DNA from: Mayamaea pseudoterrestris
Taxonomy: Eukaryota; Bacillariophyta; Bacillariophyceae; Sellaphorales; Sellaphoraceae
Length of the DNA stretch: 64,000 nt
Direction of reading: 5' to 3'
Assembly: GCA_027923505.1 (NCBI GenBank)
Contig: BROI01000003.1
Coordinates: 806,001-870,000, forward strand
Made by a program: the position numbers and the translations under genes
Part shown: one piece after another, positions 10,167 to 19,707 of the stretch
Layout: each line of letters starts with the position of its first letter
Position numbering within the stretch: position 1 is the stretch's first letter
The notes under the pieces: generated by a model
What the model saw: only the letters and a program-made list of their open reading frames with translations
What the model was told of the DNA's origin: nothing
Database searches by the model: none

Positions 10167-10996
10167 ATGTCTAAAGCGGTCGAGGAGGATTCAGAGCGAT
10201 TAGCTCGATGGAAATCAAGGGTAAGTGAGACGCAACAATTTAACCACAAAATGCAGCATAATTTGATCGAAAGAACATACTCTCACAACCCTGTCGACTT
10301 GCCTCGTCGCAGTGGGACGACAACAAGATTGGCTGGCATGAAGCATCACCGCATGAGTCGATTATTAATCATGGACATTTGCTTTTTCCCACGGTCAATG
10401 ATCATGCTGCACTTACTGCTGATTCATCATCCTGTTCAAAACCACTTCGAGTCTTCGTTCCCCTTTGCGGAAAATCAGTCGATATGGCATATTTCGCAAA
10501 GCAAGATTTTGTGCAAGAAGTTGTTGGCGTTGATGGAATCCAGAAGGCGCTCGACGCTTTTGCTGCGGAACACGCTGATTTGAACCTGCAACCTGCCGAG
10601 CCTATCGGCCAATACGACCAGTTGAAAGGGGAAAAGATTACGCTGTTACGTGGCGACTTTTTTGAAATGGACGAGGCAGACACAAGTGGTCGTTTTGATG
10701 TTATATTTGATCGGGCATCAATGGTTGCAATTGAACCGAGCTTGCGTGAGGACTATCTCAAAACGATCGGCCGGCTCTTGGCGCCAGGTGGCAAGATTCT
10801 CCTCGTGACAATTGAACGCACGTCGGGTACGGATGAGGATAAAGGAGGACCGCCTTTCTCGATCCCTGAAGCTGAAGTCAGGAGGTTATATGAAGCACAA
10901 ACTTGGGTTGACTCTGTATCTATCTTGCCGGGAAACGAGGCACGAAACGAGGGGAGCACGAATGTTTCGCACTTCTTCCTCATACAAGCGACATAA
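10167..10996 (+). CDS. Thiopurine S-methyltransferase (TPMT)-family SAM methyltransferase
   Basis: Two exons, 10167-10220 and 10313-10996, joined in phase 0 across a 92-bp GTAAGT intron, give 245 aa. The junction rebuilds the TPMT-family N-terminus WKSR then WDDNKIGWHEASPHESI. SAM-binding elements follow: RVFVPLCGKSVDMAYFAKQ, then EVVGVDGIQKALDAF, then FDVIFDRASMVAIEP, and LAPGGKILLVTIE. The TPMT family methylates small sulfur, selenium, tellurium or halide acceptors; the acceptor here cannot be assigned. The start is the first ATG before a conserved-looking helix (MSKAVEEDSERLARWKSR). It ends 42 bp from the convergent HTTM gene. The 42-bp repeat arrays lie in its 5' flank. Confidence 0.88.
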
Positions 10997-11038
10997 AGTA
11001 CTTTTATATTAAGCTTTGAATTTCCACGATCTACATGA

Positions 11039-13249
11039 TTATAACTCAATTTCAAAGCCTTTGTTTTCATTCACGTCTTCGCTTTCCTCGTCGTCCTCAT
11101 CATGTTGGTCCGTTTCAGCATCCGCAACCTCTTCTTCGGCCGAGCCATGATCGAAGTCTTCGTCGTCAAAGTCTCCGTTATGATCTTCAATCACATCATG
11201 TAAGTGAGGTTCGGATACTTCATGCTGGTAGAAATCCTCCTCAGTCCGCTGCTCGCCGACAATTTCTCCATCAAATCCTTCCCCTTCCGCGCGACCTTCT
11301 TCTTCTGCACTATCCTCTACAACCTGTGATTCAGCTTCAATAGCTTTTTGATCGCTGTCTACTTCCCCTTGCCCGCCAATCACATCAAGCTCTACTTCAT
11401 CGCGAATCTGCGCAATAAACTCCATGGAATCTTTATGCACTTCATCAACACCATTAGCAACCGAAGTAAGTTCCATTGTTGGCCGCGAAGTGTTATCAGT
11501 CAACGGAGGACATTCGTATGAATGTACTAAGCGCTTCCTCGTTTCAGTAAAACCCATATTTGGAAGAATATCCGCTTGCAGCATGAAGAAGTTAAACCGA
11601 ACCAGGTGACGGTTTAGATTGTCAACACCAATCTTGTTCTCGCGATCCCACTCTTTACACAAATAGCTCCACAGGGCTTCTCCATCTTCACCTTCTAGCC
11701 CCGCCAAATAAGGAAACGACCGCCACCGGCCAGGACGCGCCGTCGCTGTGCAGGGCGCCCCGTCACCAGGAAGCTGCCAACTAACTTGGTCGCGACGTCC
11801 CCAAACATCCACAAAGGTCGACCCATCCTGCAACTCGCCTGGAGCGATCTCCCAAGTCACATATTCCTCTGCTCCAACAAAGACGTTCCAACGGTTGTGA
11901 AACACCGTGCTCCAGATATGCTTGACACTTTGTTGGCAAGTGTCGCTGTACAACCAGACGTTTCCTGCTGCCATAATTAGCAAACATATGATTGAGACAG
12001 CATACCAAACCTTTGTGGCCACTGAGCGCGACAGGCAAATGAATGAGTCGGATGCGGGCGGTAAAAACAAACACCATGGTGCACACGCCACGAGGGATAA
12101 AAGTGTCGAGTTTCGGAGGCAAAGGGCAATGCCAACATGCATGGAAACAATCATTGTGACCGCAAGATAAACCATCCACATCCACGAGCGATGGAGACCC
12201 AACATGGCTACTGGTGTCGCGAGTAGTTCCACCCACACCACTACTGGAGTCATGACTCTCAACCCATGCGGACCAACAAGCGCGTATAGATACTGCGCCG
12301 GCAGCGTGTGACGAGCATACGTGTCGAGTGCCGGCAATGGATCAGCGCCATAAGTCCATCCTCCAAGTGGGTCCATGAGCTTGCCATAACCAGCGTCAAA
12401 ATAGATCCAGCAAAGAAGAATCTTTAGCGCAACTGTTGCTGGATTGACCGTCCACGCCTTGCGAGGCTCGGACCACGGAAGAAAGATGGAGAGAAAAAGC
12501 AGATAGTGAAAGTATCTGTCAAGAATGTAGCTCATCCAAGTATTACGCAGCGTCAAGGACAAGTACATGAACCATGAAACTGCCGCAGCGAATCTCGTGA
12601 AAATTCCAAGCGTAAAAAGGATTGCAAAGACAAGCTCGACACTGAGCAAAACATATTGCTCCCAAAGCTTGCCAAATCGACAATGAACACAGACAAGTCT
12701 GTAAATGTCATCAACCTTGGGCACGAGAAGTCGAAGAGGAAGCGTTCCCTCGTCCGAATAAAAGGGCCGGAGGAAGCGAAACCGGAGAGTCAATTCAATC
12801 ACCAAAAGACCCCCCAGAACCAAACGAAAGAGAGCCAAGTGACTCCCGCATGTTCCCCAAACGGCTCTCCATCCGCGAATGGTTCCGTCAGCGTTGGTTG
12901 TCTGGTTGTCGTGACTGTTGCTCTTGACAGCTGATGGTTGCAGCTGCGTAAGTTCGTTTTCGACTCGTCGCAACTCCCCGTGGTGATAGTCAAGATTCTC
13001 CTTCATCATACTCTGTGTTGACGCATCCTGACTCAGAATAAATGAAATCCCCTGTAGCAGCATAGCCTTTTCTTCCTGTAACTCTTCCGTTCGACTCGGT
13101 TTGGGACGAAGTCCAGCGTTTTCTTCCGCGAATCGATTGATTCGAGTGAAATCAACCATGCATTCGTGACAGCTCTCGCGTCCATGCGACTGGCAGAAGC
13201 TACGGCCCACATTGTCCGTTTGAGTAGAGGAATAGTACATAAGGTACAC
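11039..13249 (-). CDS. HTTM-domain membrane protein (vitamin K-dependent gamma-carboxylase-like N-terminal fold)
   Basis: Single exon, 736 aa. Residues about 20-60 hold a Cys/His stretch (CQSHGRESCHECMVDF) of a type I do not recognise, followed by a helical segment. Residues about 135-440 form several membrane helices with HTTM-family features: GSHLALFRLVLGGLL, FLPWSEPRKAWTVNPA and WIYFDAGYGKLMDPLGGW. The Lys in YFDAGYGKL (about residue 290) sits where gamma-glutamyl carboxylase has its catalytic base in a similar FxAGxxKLD motif, though the motif is also kept in other HTTM proteins. A soluble domain with a PGRWRSFPYLAGLEGEDGEA segment follows, then an acidic tail of about 130 residues. A second ATG nine bases downstream could also be the start. 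Substrate and carboxylase activity are not established. Confidence 0.75.
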   Translation of the reverse strand: MYLMYYSSTQTDNVGRSFCQSHGRESCHECMVDFTRINRFAEENAGLRPKPSRTEELQEEKAMLLQGISFILSQDASTQSMMKENLDYHHGELRRVENELTQLQPSAVKSNSHDNQTTNADGTIRGWRAVWGTCGSHLALFRLVLGGLLVIELTLRFRFLRPFYSDEGTLPLRLLVPKVDDIYRLVCVHCRFGKLWEQYVLLSVELVFAILFTLGIFTRFAAAVSWFMYLSLTLRNTWMSYILDRYFHYLLFLSIFLPWSEPRKAWTVNPATVALKILLCWIYFDAGYGKLMDPLGGWTYGADPLPALDTYARHTLPAQYLYALVGPHGLRVMTPVVVWVELLATPVAMLGLHRSWMWMVYLAVTMIVSMHVGIALCLRNSTLLSLVACAPWCLFLPPASDSFICLSRSVATKVWYAVSIICLLIMAAGNVWLYSDTCQQSVKHIWSTVFHNRWNVFVGAEEYVTWEIAPGELQDGSTFVDVWGRRDQVSWQLPGDGAPCTATARPGRWRSFPYLAGLEGEDGEALWSYLCKEWDRENKIGVDNLNRHLVRFNFFMLQADILPNMGFTETRKRLVHSYECPPLTDNTSRPTMELTSVANGVDEVHKDSMEFIAQIRDEVELDVIGGQGEVDSDQKAIEAESQVVEDSAEEEGRAEGEGFDGEIVGEQRTEEDFYQHEVSEPHLHDVIEDHNGDFDDEDFDHGSAEEEVADAETDQHDEDDEESEDVNENKGFEIEL

Positions 13250-13489
13250 TGGGAAAAATTGATAGCAATGCAGTGATGGTGGTCCTGTCGCGATCCACTA
13301 TCCACTCGTTGATGGATCCATCCACTCGCAGCATCAGCGTGACATCTGTCGTAGCGGTTCTCAATTCGAATCGTCGATCTTCCGATCCTCGATCCTCGTT
13401 GCCCGTTGCCCCTTCATCTTTCTCGCTCGTTGCTTCGTCGCCTCAAGGAATCTCCAGTAAACTTCTTCAGCAATTTTACTCGTCCGATC
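13250..13489. promoter_or_regulatory. Divergent promoter between HTTM and DUF1349 genes
   Basis: 240 bp between divergent start codons, with repeated GATCC/ATCCACT words (near 13294-13325) and GATC-rich sequence at 13373-13393. A plus-strand frame without ATG continues through the 3' half but shows no homology-like features. Confidence 0.4.
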
Positions 13490-14383
13490 ATGGAGACGAA
13501 TGCAAGTAGAGATCTTAACGAGGTGATCGTCTCTGGCTTTGGCCGCATTCAGCGTGACATTGCCGCTCCGTCACCGTTGACGTCTACCTTATCCAACAAC
13601 GATACATCATTGCTGTACTGGTTCTGCGAACCAAAAGACAGCGGCTCTTGGGCATTGTCGAACAACCTTTCCGTCTTGACCATTGTACCTCCCCGCAAGC
13701 AAGACTTTTGGCGGAGGACGCACTATGATCCGACCATTGTCAAGGACGATGGGCCATTTCTCTACGTCAAGCTTCCTTACGATCCTACTCTATCTAATGA
13801 TTCTCATCATTACATAGTTGAATCAGAGTTCACTTTGCGCGCTGTCCGACAATTCGATCAAGCTGGAATCATGATAAGACTTAGTTACGAACACTGGCTC
13901 AAGACAGGCATTGAAGTTGTCGACAAGCAGCCGCGTTTATCCTGCGTCGTCACCAACGTTTACAGTGACTGGTCGGCACAGCCTTGGTTGTCATCAGCGC
14001 AAGATGCAAATGTTTTTAACACGCCACAAGAAAACACAGAGCAGGGCACGCCTTTAGCGTCAATGGCAACTCCAGTGGTCATTGCGCACTGCCATTTGCG
14101 AGTCCATGTGAGAGACGAGACTTTTGTCGTAGAAGTCAAAGCGCATAGTGGATCTTGGGAGTTTGTTCGGATTGCATTCATTTCAAAGCGAATGGTGGAT
14201 TTGGCGCGGCGCAAGCAGGAAGGAGTCGAAGTCAATGCATCAAGCCATGGGCCAGATCCAGCCAGTGGCCAACTATGGGCTGGCGTTTTTGCTTGCTCGC
14301 CAGAGGAGCAACAGGGTGGATCGGCAACCTTTTCAAACTTTCGTATAACCAAAGGATCATCATTTGATCATCAGGCCATTTAA
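13490..14383 (+). CDS. DUF1349 concanavalin-A-like beta-sandwich protein
   Basis: Single exon, 297 aa from the ATG at 13490; the upstream open frame (to 13406) has no ATG. Features of DUF1349 proteins are clear: YWFCEPKDSGSWALSNN, IVPPRKQDFWRRTHYDP, DDGPFLYVKLP, then the core FTLRAVRQFDQAGIMIRLS and WLKTGIEVVDKQPRLSCVVT. The C-terminus ends in GVFACSPEEQQGGSATFSNF, where the family has its conserved G-x-x-xx-SP(E) strand. The fold resembles concanavalin-type lectins/glucanases. In yeast a relative was named a regulator of enolase, but the molecular role is unclear. No signal peptide is visible, so it is probably cytosolic. About 60 residues in the middle, including QDANVFNTPQENTEQG, look like a lineage-specific loop. 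Confidence 0.85.
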   Translation: METNASRDLNEVIVSGFGRIQRDIAAPSPLTSTLSNNDTSLLYWFCEPKDSGSWALSNNLSVLTIVPPRKQDFWRRTHYDPTIVKDDGPFLYVKLPYDPTLSNDSHHYIVESEFTLRAVRQFDQAGIMIRLSYEHWLKTGIEVVDKQPRLSCVVTNVYSDWSAQPWLSSAQDANVFNTPQENTEQGTPLASMATPVVIAHCHLRVHVRDETFVVEVKAHSGSWEFVRIAFISKRMVDLARRKQEGVEVNASSHGPDPASGQLWAGVFACSPEEQQGGSATFSNFRITKGSSFDHQAI

Positions 14384-15252
14384 ACCGCTCTTTCCGAGTA
14401 GGTCAATGCAGAATGCTGCCTTGACAAGTGTTGATTAGACATTCCCAGCCATGTGAATATCCAGCAGTATCAACTGCAAAATATTTAAAGCGGTCAATAG
14501 TTTGTTGGTGTCTATGGATGGAATAGGCCTTGTCATGGAACATAAAAACCAATACTGCAAAGACCTGGCCATCCCGTCAGGGAGAGGCAATGCACGGTAA
14601 GGTATGGGCCATCCTTAGTATATAGAAAATTCAGTTGCTTCAAACTAAACTGAAACCATCATTAACAAGATATCTGGGTAGTGTGGTGTCCTAAGCTGCC
14701 TATCTAAAAAGGGGAGCGCCAGTAACCACTGTGTTGCTGTGCTCGCCCAGTTGTGCCGCGGGAATGTGAGTACCGGTACTATGTAATGAAAACTTGTACG
14801 ACACGTCGACTCGTCGTCCCGCGTGTGCGATTGTGAAGTCGCCTCCACCTCCAGCAATCCATGATCATGTCTCTCGTCTTGACAAGTTGACACTGCTCCT
14901 TCAAAGAGGCATGCCAACGTCACCCCAACTTAAGTTCGTAATCCTGATTTGGCACAGTGCGATACATGGATGAGACGTCAACAACAAACGTCGTCCTTTA
15001 ATTTGCATCTCAACGATCGTCGGAATTCATCAGCAAATGCCCAGCACCAACAATGGCCATCACAATTCCATCAGCATACATGGGCTTCACCAAAACGAAA
15101 AAGTGTGATAACGATCATTGTCCGCGGTAGCTTTGCAGCACTTTTCCAGAATCTTGGTGGCCATTGCACCAAAGTGCTCGTCAAATCATATTTGTTCTTC
15201 AAGAAAAAGGTCTCTAGGACGAGGCACGAGATCCGATCTGGCACCTGTCAAA
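14384..15252. other. Intergenic region, no gene recognised
   Basis: About 870 bp between the DUF1349 stop and the GLTP gene start. A 108-codon plus-strand frame (14949-15275) overlaps the next gene's start in another frame and has Gln/His-rich, non-conserved-looking content. A TACCGGTA octamer lies at 14771. It probably holds a 3' UTR and a promoter. Confidence 0.5.
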
Positions 15253-16848
15253 ATGGTTGGCCGCCTATCGCTTAGCAATATTGGCATTGCATCGTCTTTT
15301 CTTGTGACTGCTTTTACATATCGACATGGAGTAGTTGATGTTTTCGGTACGCTTATGTGGTTATTACTGCAATCGCAAATGTTCCTAAGCGGCTTGTCCA
15401 AGAAATCTATGCTACTTGGAGCCTGGATAGCCGCTTATATGTTGCTAGTGAAGTTCATTATTGCAAACAAGTCGGGCCGATTACGACAATGGGTCATGGA
15501 CGTGCAGTGCTCAACCAATTCGGCTATGGTACGAGCGAAGTCAAGTGAGACAGTGAATCGCATTTGTTCCAGCGCCGCTGCTACCTCTTGCGCACGATTA
15601 TTGACGTTAGCGGGTTGTGGGCACACTATAAAACACGAAGACAGAACGCTGGTTATTTCAGCCGCCGAGTCATTCATTTCAGTAGACTTGATTGCTACTC
15701 TCAATTTGGTGGATATTAAGCGTCTTTTCTACTATGCACGGCACGTCAACAATGGCGCATTCGATCGAGAAACTTTTCTTTCTTCCCTAAGACCGCCTGC
15801 GAGGCTTGCCCTTTATTTGATGGATGAGGTAACAGCGACGTCGCGCGGCGGCGTCCCTCTTTCAAACTCACGACGCGACATGGACGCACTATACTACGCT
15901 GCCGTTTTGCGCATTTTCGCCGAGTGGCGTTACGTTCGACTCATCCCTCGAAACTCAGGGCAACGATATGTCTTCGGCATGGGAATGGCTCGACGTGACT
16001 TAGTACAAAACATAGCGAAGATTGAAGCTGCTGCGCATCATTGGCTCCTGTTCCATGAGTGCTCGGCCCGGCAGTGGCAGCAGGAGAATGACGACCCAAG
16101 TCAGTCGCCCATCGAAAGTCCAACAATACGCCAACTGTTAGAAAGCGAGATCAAAGGTAACCTGCATCGACGACTCCCATGTCTTGCTGACCAATCCGCT
16201 GCGTCTGGCCTCTTGTGGTCCAAGCGACAGCTGCAGTATCAGACAAGCTTTTTTGAGTTCATTCTACAAGTCCCTTTTACATATCACAGCTCCAAAGAAG
16301 CGGTGTATGCAGCCTATAAGTCGACTTATGACAAGTATCATGGCTTCTTTGTAAGGCAAGTTTTCCACAGCTCTTTTGAGGCTGCTCCTTCTGCCGATAA
16401 CATATTGTTGTGTGTCCGATCCGAAGGCCAGGTGGACGATTATTCCCAAAATGCCGACATGTCAGACACTGACAGTGAGGATAATTGCAAGTACTTGGCT
16501 GAGCTTCCTATTGATCAGTCTGTGGATGTGGCTTTGCGCGAAAATGCTCAAGATGCATTACCTTCGAATCATTTGTTACAAAATATGTTCGACCGCATTG
16601 TCAAAGAGGTTCGCATTTATGTGACGCAGTGCATCGGACACGGTAAAGTCCAGTCGTCACACCACAGCAATGTATTAAAGGCAACTGAACATGCGCAAGC
16701 TAAGAGTGCAGCGATCAATACGGAGTATGTGGCCTCTCCAAGTACTACAACAGACATTCCGGCTTTCGTTCTTGTAGTCAAACCGCTACTCCTCGAGCTT
16801 GATAGCCTCATTGCTCGATTCAACATGAACGACCCAACTAAGGTGTAA
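15253..16848 (+). CDS. GLTP-domain (glycolipid transfer) protein with N-terminal membrane segments
   Basis: Single exon, 531 aa from the ATG at 15253; the frame continues upstream without ATG. Two hydrophobic segments (about residues 8-45 and 52-72) suggest membrane anchoring. Residues about 215-390 resemble the all-helical GLTP fold. ARRDLVQNIAKIEAA gives Asp249, Asn253 and Lys256 with the exact D-x3-N-x2-K spacing of the sugar-headgroup site. LLWSKRQLQYQ supplies the stacking Trp322, and YKSTYDKYHGFFVRQVF supplies His363. GLTP proteins bind and move glycosphingolipids or ceramide-1-phosphate between membranes. A 25-residue-longer loop lies between the Asp and Trp motifs (73 rather than about 48 residues). 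The C-terminal 140 residues are Ser/Asp-rich, then helical. Domain assignment is by motif recognition only. Confidence 0.68.
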   Translation: MVGRLSLSNIGIASSFLVTAFTYRHGVVDVFGTLMWLLLQSQMFLSGLSKKSMLLGAWIAAYMLLVKFIIANKSGRLRQWVMDVQCSTNSAMVRAKSSETVNRICSSAAATSCARLLTLAGCGHTIKHEDRTLVISAAESFISVDLIATLNLVDIKRLFYYARHVNNGAFDRETFLSSLRPPARLALYLMDEVTATSRGGVPLSNSRRDMDALYYAAVLRIFAEWRYVRLIPRNSGQRYVFGMGMARRDLVQNIAKIEAAAHHWLLFHECSARQWQQENDDPSQSPIESPTIRQLLESEIKGNLHRRLPCLADQSAASGLLWSKRQLQYQTSFFEFILQVPFTYHSSKEAVYAAYKSTYDKYHGFFVRQVFHSSFEAAPSADNILLCVRSEGQVDDYSQNADMSDTDSEDNCKYLAELPIDQSVDVALRENAQDALPSNHLLQNMFDRIVKEVRIYVTQCIGHGKVQSSHHSNVLKATEHAQAKSAAINTEYVASPSTTTDIPAFVLVVKPLLLELDSLIARFNMNDPTKV

Positions 16849-17395
16849 AGACGACATGTCCAACCACTGCCCATCCATATACACATTCGTCGCAGCTAAT
16901 CGTTCGATGCTATCATACTTTCTTACTTCTCGGCAAGATTGACTATCAGCCCCTACTACCGGAAAGTATTTAAAGTCACGTCTACTCAAAGATATCGTTG
17001 TCTAATTGTCTTGGCAAGACTAGCAGTGACATACACAAGTCACGGAATAGAGTAGAGTGAACTACACTACCGGATTTTCTTGGTGATCTGTAGCGTTCAC
17101 TGGTTCCCCATTTTAGGTAGCTAATTCACCACCGGGTCTCTCATTCGCGAAAATGTAACCGTCTATTAACGCTTACTTTCGATTCGTGTGATCCAACGAT
17201 TGACTACCGGAAAGACGGTAGTAAACTTTCCACGTAATTCTACAAGGTAGTGACGGCACCCCGCAACCGCGCCGTCGCGCCAGCCGCGCGCCGTAACTCT
17301 CGTCTCACAATCTTCACATCGCAATCGCAATCCGTCGACTCACAAAACACAAAACGAGTCCTCATTGCCGAGCATATCACATACATCAGCACAAC
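16849..17395. promoter_or_regulatory. Intergenic region with repeated ACTACCGGA words
   Basis: The 5' flank of the small gene at 17396. ACTACCGGAAAG occurs at 16955-16966 and 17203-17214, and ACTACCGGA again at 17066. At 17203-17222 ACTACCG and CGGTAGT form an inverted repeat around a 6-bp centre. No open frame of interest is present. The regulatory role is inferred. Confidence 0.45.
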
Positions 17396-17902
17396 ATGCC
17401 GTCTTTCACAAGAACTTCTATCTCATCCCCATTGCAAGAAGTGATCACTCCAAGAGTTAAACGATCTGCCACCGAATGCCAATGGACGATTCCACCTGCA
17501 CCGAAAGTTCGCCGTTCTGTCATATACGACGAAGACTTTCAGACCGACCTTTTCCTTCCTGATCTACAAGAAGAATGTGAGGTTGCGCTCTGTCGTCCAT
17601 TGAGCTATCGTCCCCATCTACCGGGCTCATTCTTTGATATGGCGTTCGTTAATGTGTTGTCAAAGGATATCTCCGAGGCCTGCCCAGTGGCTATCCCCTC
17701 CTGCTCCAGCGACAGCTCTGCGAGTGGCTTCTCAATAGACCAAAGCTTTTTGATCAATGAATGTGCAATGATAAGTTTTGACGAATGCGAGCTGATTTCT
17801 GAGAACGTACCTCGAATCAACTTGCGGCCTCGCTTTTCGTTTGACGAATTCGACTCAGCTTTTCTGCAAGACGACTGCAGCCACTGCAGCTTTGATCGTT
17901 AA
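17396..17902 (+). CDS. Small hypothetical protein, Ser/Asp/Glu-rich
   Basis: 168 aa, single exon, unrecognised. The protein has a basic N-terminal third (TPRVKRSATE and PKVRRSVIYDEDF) and an acidic, Ser-rich rest with repeated SFDE/SFD motifs (ISFDECELI, FSFDEFDSA, CSFDR) and ten-odd cysteines, including a terminal CSHC. No signal peptide or membrane helix is visible. Start context ACAACATGCC is good, and it is the only long frame between two ordinary intergenic stretches, which is why I keep it. It could be a fast-evolving nuclear or signalling protein; no function is proposed. Confidence 0.55.
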   Translation: MPSFTRTSISSPLQEVITPRVKRSATECQWTIPPAPKVRRSVIYDEDFQTDLFLPDLQEECEVALCRPLSYRPHLPGSFFDMAFVNVLSKDISEACPVAIPSCSSDSSASGFSIDQSFLINECAMISFDECELISENVPRINLRPRFSFDEFDSAFLQDDCSHCSFDR

Positions 17903-18647
17903 GCTGCGGCCGATGATCTTATTCTTTCATTACAAGATACCAGAGCTGTCGTCATACAAGCAATCATGATGGGGCTTGGCGCATATCGCCAGCTGCAACC
18001 GTAAAAGCGGAGAAGCACTGACTATATTCTATAAAAATTGTATGTTACTCTACAACTATAATTATAAGTTACACACTATCACACTCCATTTAACTCTAGG
18101 CCACAGTGAATTTGCTGGCCGGGACAAGGACGACTCGAGCAAAGGCAAGCAAAGATAATGCGGTGATACCCAACTGCACCGTAAAGAACATGGCATGTGC
18201 AGAAACACCGTGGGAAGCATCTTGTTCGAATGTGGCATGTACAATGTATGCCGCATTTCGCATAATGCCCCGAAAATGTCAGTGCATCCGCGACATGTGC
18301 AGAGATACGCTCCGCCACCCGGCAAGACGCTTTGCACACGCGTAATCCGGGATATATGAAGTTGTGCTGGACAAGTTTGAGCCACAGTACAAACAGTACC
18401 GGTAGAGTTGATTTCACTACAGTAGTACATACCGGTATACGAGACAGTCAGTAAGATTCATGCATCATCACAGTCGCAGCAATTGAAATATCGGAACGGA
18501 AAGTGTGACTGACTGCGTTGTGATGAGAACCGGTACGACGTCACACTCGTCCAGCAAACCACAAACGCCAACTTCCGTTTTCATCCTTCCTTAACGTTTC
18601 TTGTTGCATCCTTGAAGTCGGCTCATTCGAAACAACAAGGTGTTGCC
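17903..18647. other. Intergenic region with two TACCGGTA octamers
   Basis: 745 bp. Short frames at 18062-18430 on the minus strand are Cys-rich by chance and have no homology-like features. Palindromic TACCGGTA occurs at 18397-18404 and 18430-18437, with a related AACCGGTA at 18528-18535, all within 250 bp of the NAA10 start. Confidence 0.45.
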
Positions 18648-19287
18648 ATGGTGAACATACGTCAGGCGACAGTCAACGACTTGCTGGAAATGCAGACGAC
18701 AAATTTGCTTTGTTTGCCGGAGAATTACCAGGTCCGTGGTGGCTGGCAGCAAGCAGCAAGCATCATGATGATAGCGAACAAGCTGTTTCGTCACATCCTC
18801 ACTAACAAGTTGTTTCGTCACATCATCGCAGATGAAGTACTACTTCTACCACATACTGAGCTGGCCGCAGCTACTATGGGTGGCCGAGGACGACTTTGGT
18901 AAAGTTGTCGGCTACGTATTGGCGAAAATGGAGGAAGACGAGAGCCAACCAAAGCACGGCCACATTACGTCGCTCAGTGTTATTCGAACTCATCGCAAAC
19001 GAGGAATTGCGACTGCACTTATGCGCCGGTCGCAGCGGGAGATGGAGGATGTGTTTGGTGCCGAGTATGTCAGCTTGCATGTGCGAAAGTCGAATAAGGC
19101 GGCATTTCACCTTTATAGTGTCACCTTGGCTTATGAAGTAAATGACGTCGAAAAGGGATACTATGCAGACGGTGAAGACGCTTACGATATGCGCTGCTAC
19201 TTTGAGAGCAACGCCAAATCCAGGCCGCCTGCGAAAGAAATGGCGGGCTTGAGCATCGAGGGAAAACCGAATGCCAATAAAGCGTAG
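18648..19287 (+). CDS. NAA10: N-alpha-acetyltransferase 10 (NatA catalytic subunit, ARD1)
   Basis: Two exons, 18648-18731 and 18832-19287, give 179 aa in phase 0. The spliced N-terminus [28 protein letters not shown] then [20 protein letters not shown] is a near-textbook NAA10 sequence. The GNAT core continues with [33 protein letters not shown] (acetyl-CoA-binding R-x-x-G-x-A), [20 protein letters not shown] and [12 protein letters not shown]. NatA acetylates the N-terminal residue exposed after methionine removal on nascent chains. One oddity is [20 protein letters not shown], where most homologs have YxxTLGFxxxxxExKYYADG. The 100-bp intron carries a duplicated 24-bp segment. Confidence 0.95.
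18777..18827 (+). repeat. Tandem 24-bp duplication inside NAA10 intron
   Basis: AACAAGCTGTTTCGTCACAT plus CCTC (18777-18800) recurs with two differences at 18804-18827, offset 27 bp, just before the acceptor at 18830-18831. The two copies and the 3-bp linker make up half of the intron. Confidence 0.8.
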
Positions 19288-19707
19288 ATGTGGGTTGACG
19301 GATAATACCGGGAAAAGCTTTTGTCACTCTTCTTGTTGTCTTCTTTGCTGTCAACGAATAGCCGCAGAAATTAAACTAGGTGGCCGACTCACTCTCTGCG
19401 ACTGAGTAGCAGATGTTTGGCATGCCTTGCCGCCTTTGGCGCGACCGGTATAGCTACGATTATCTTCCAGTGCCATTATCGCATCACTTCATACATAGTG
19501 TGCATGCAAAGAGATCGCGAAATGAATAAATGAGCATGGTGCATACATAGCTTTCAACCAACACCATTCTCCAAACTATCGATAGCCTGATCCCTAATCG
19601 TAGAATTCGCCATTTTTCGGCGCCGCGCCAGTTTTGTTGCACGACAATGTGCACCATGACAACAACAACGCCAGCATATCATCATATTCAGTAATCGTCC
19701 AACAGCA
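19288..19707. other. Intergenic region upstream of ATG7
   Basis: 420 bp with the NAA10 3' flank and ATG7 promoter. TTTTTCGGCGCCGCGCC at 19614-19630 is a GC-rich, E2F-like palindromic stretch, and ACCGGTAT occurs at 19445. No gene is seen. Confidence 0.45.

Noticed and set aside
14949-15275. 108-codon plus-strand frame
   Set aside because: It runs into the start of the GLTP gene in another frame, is Gln/His/Ser-rich and has no domain-like pattern.
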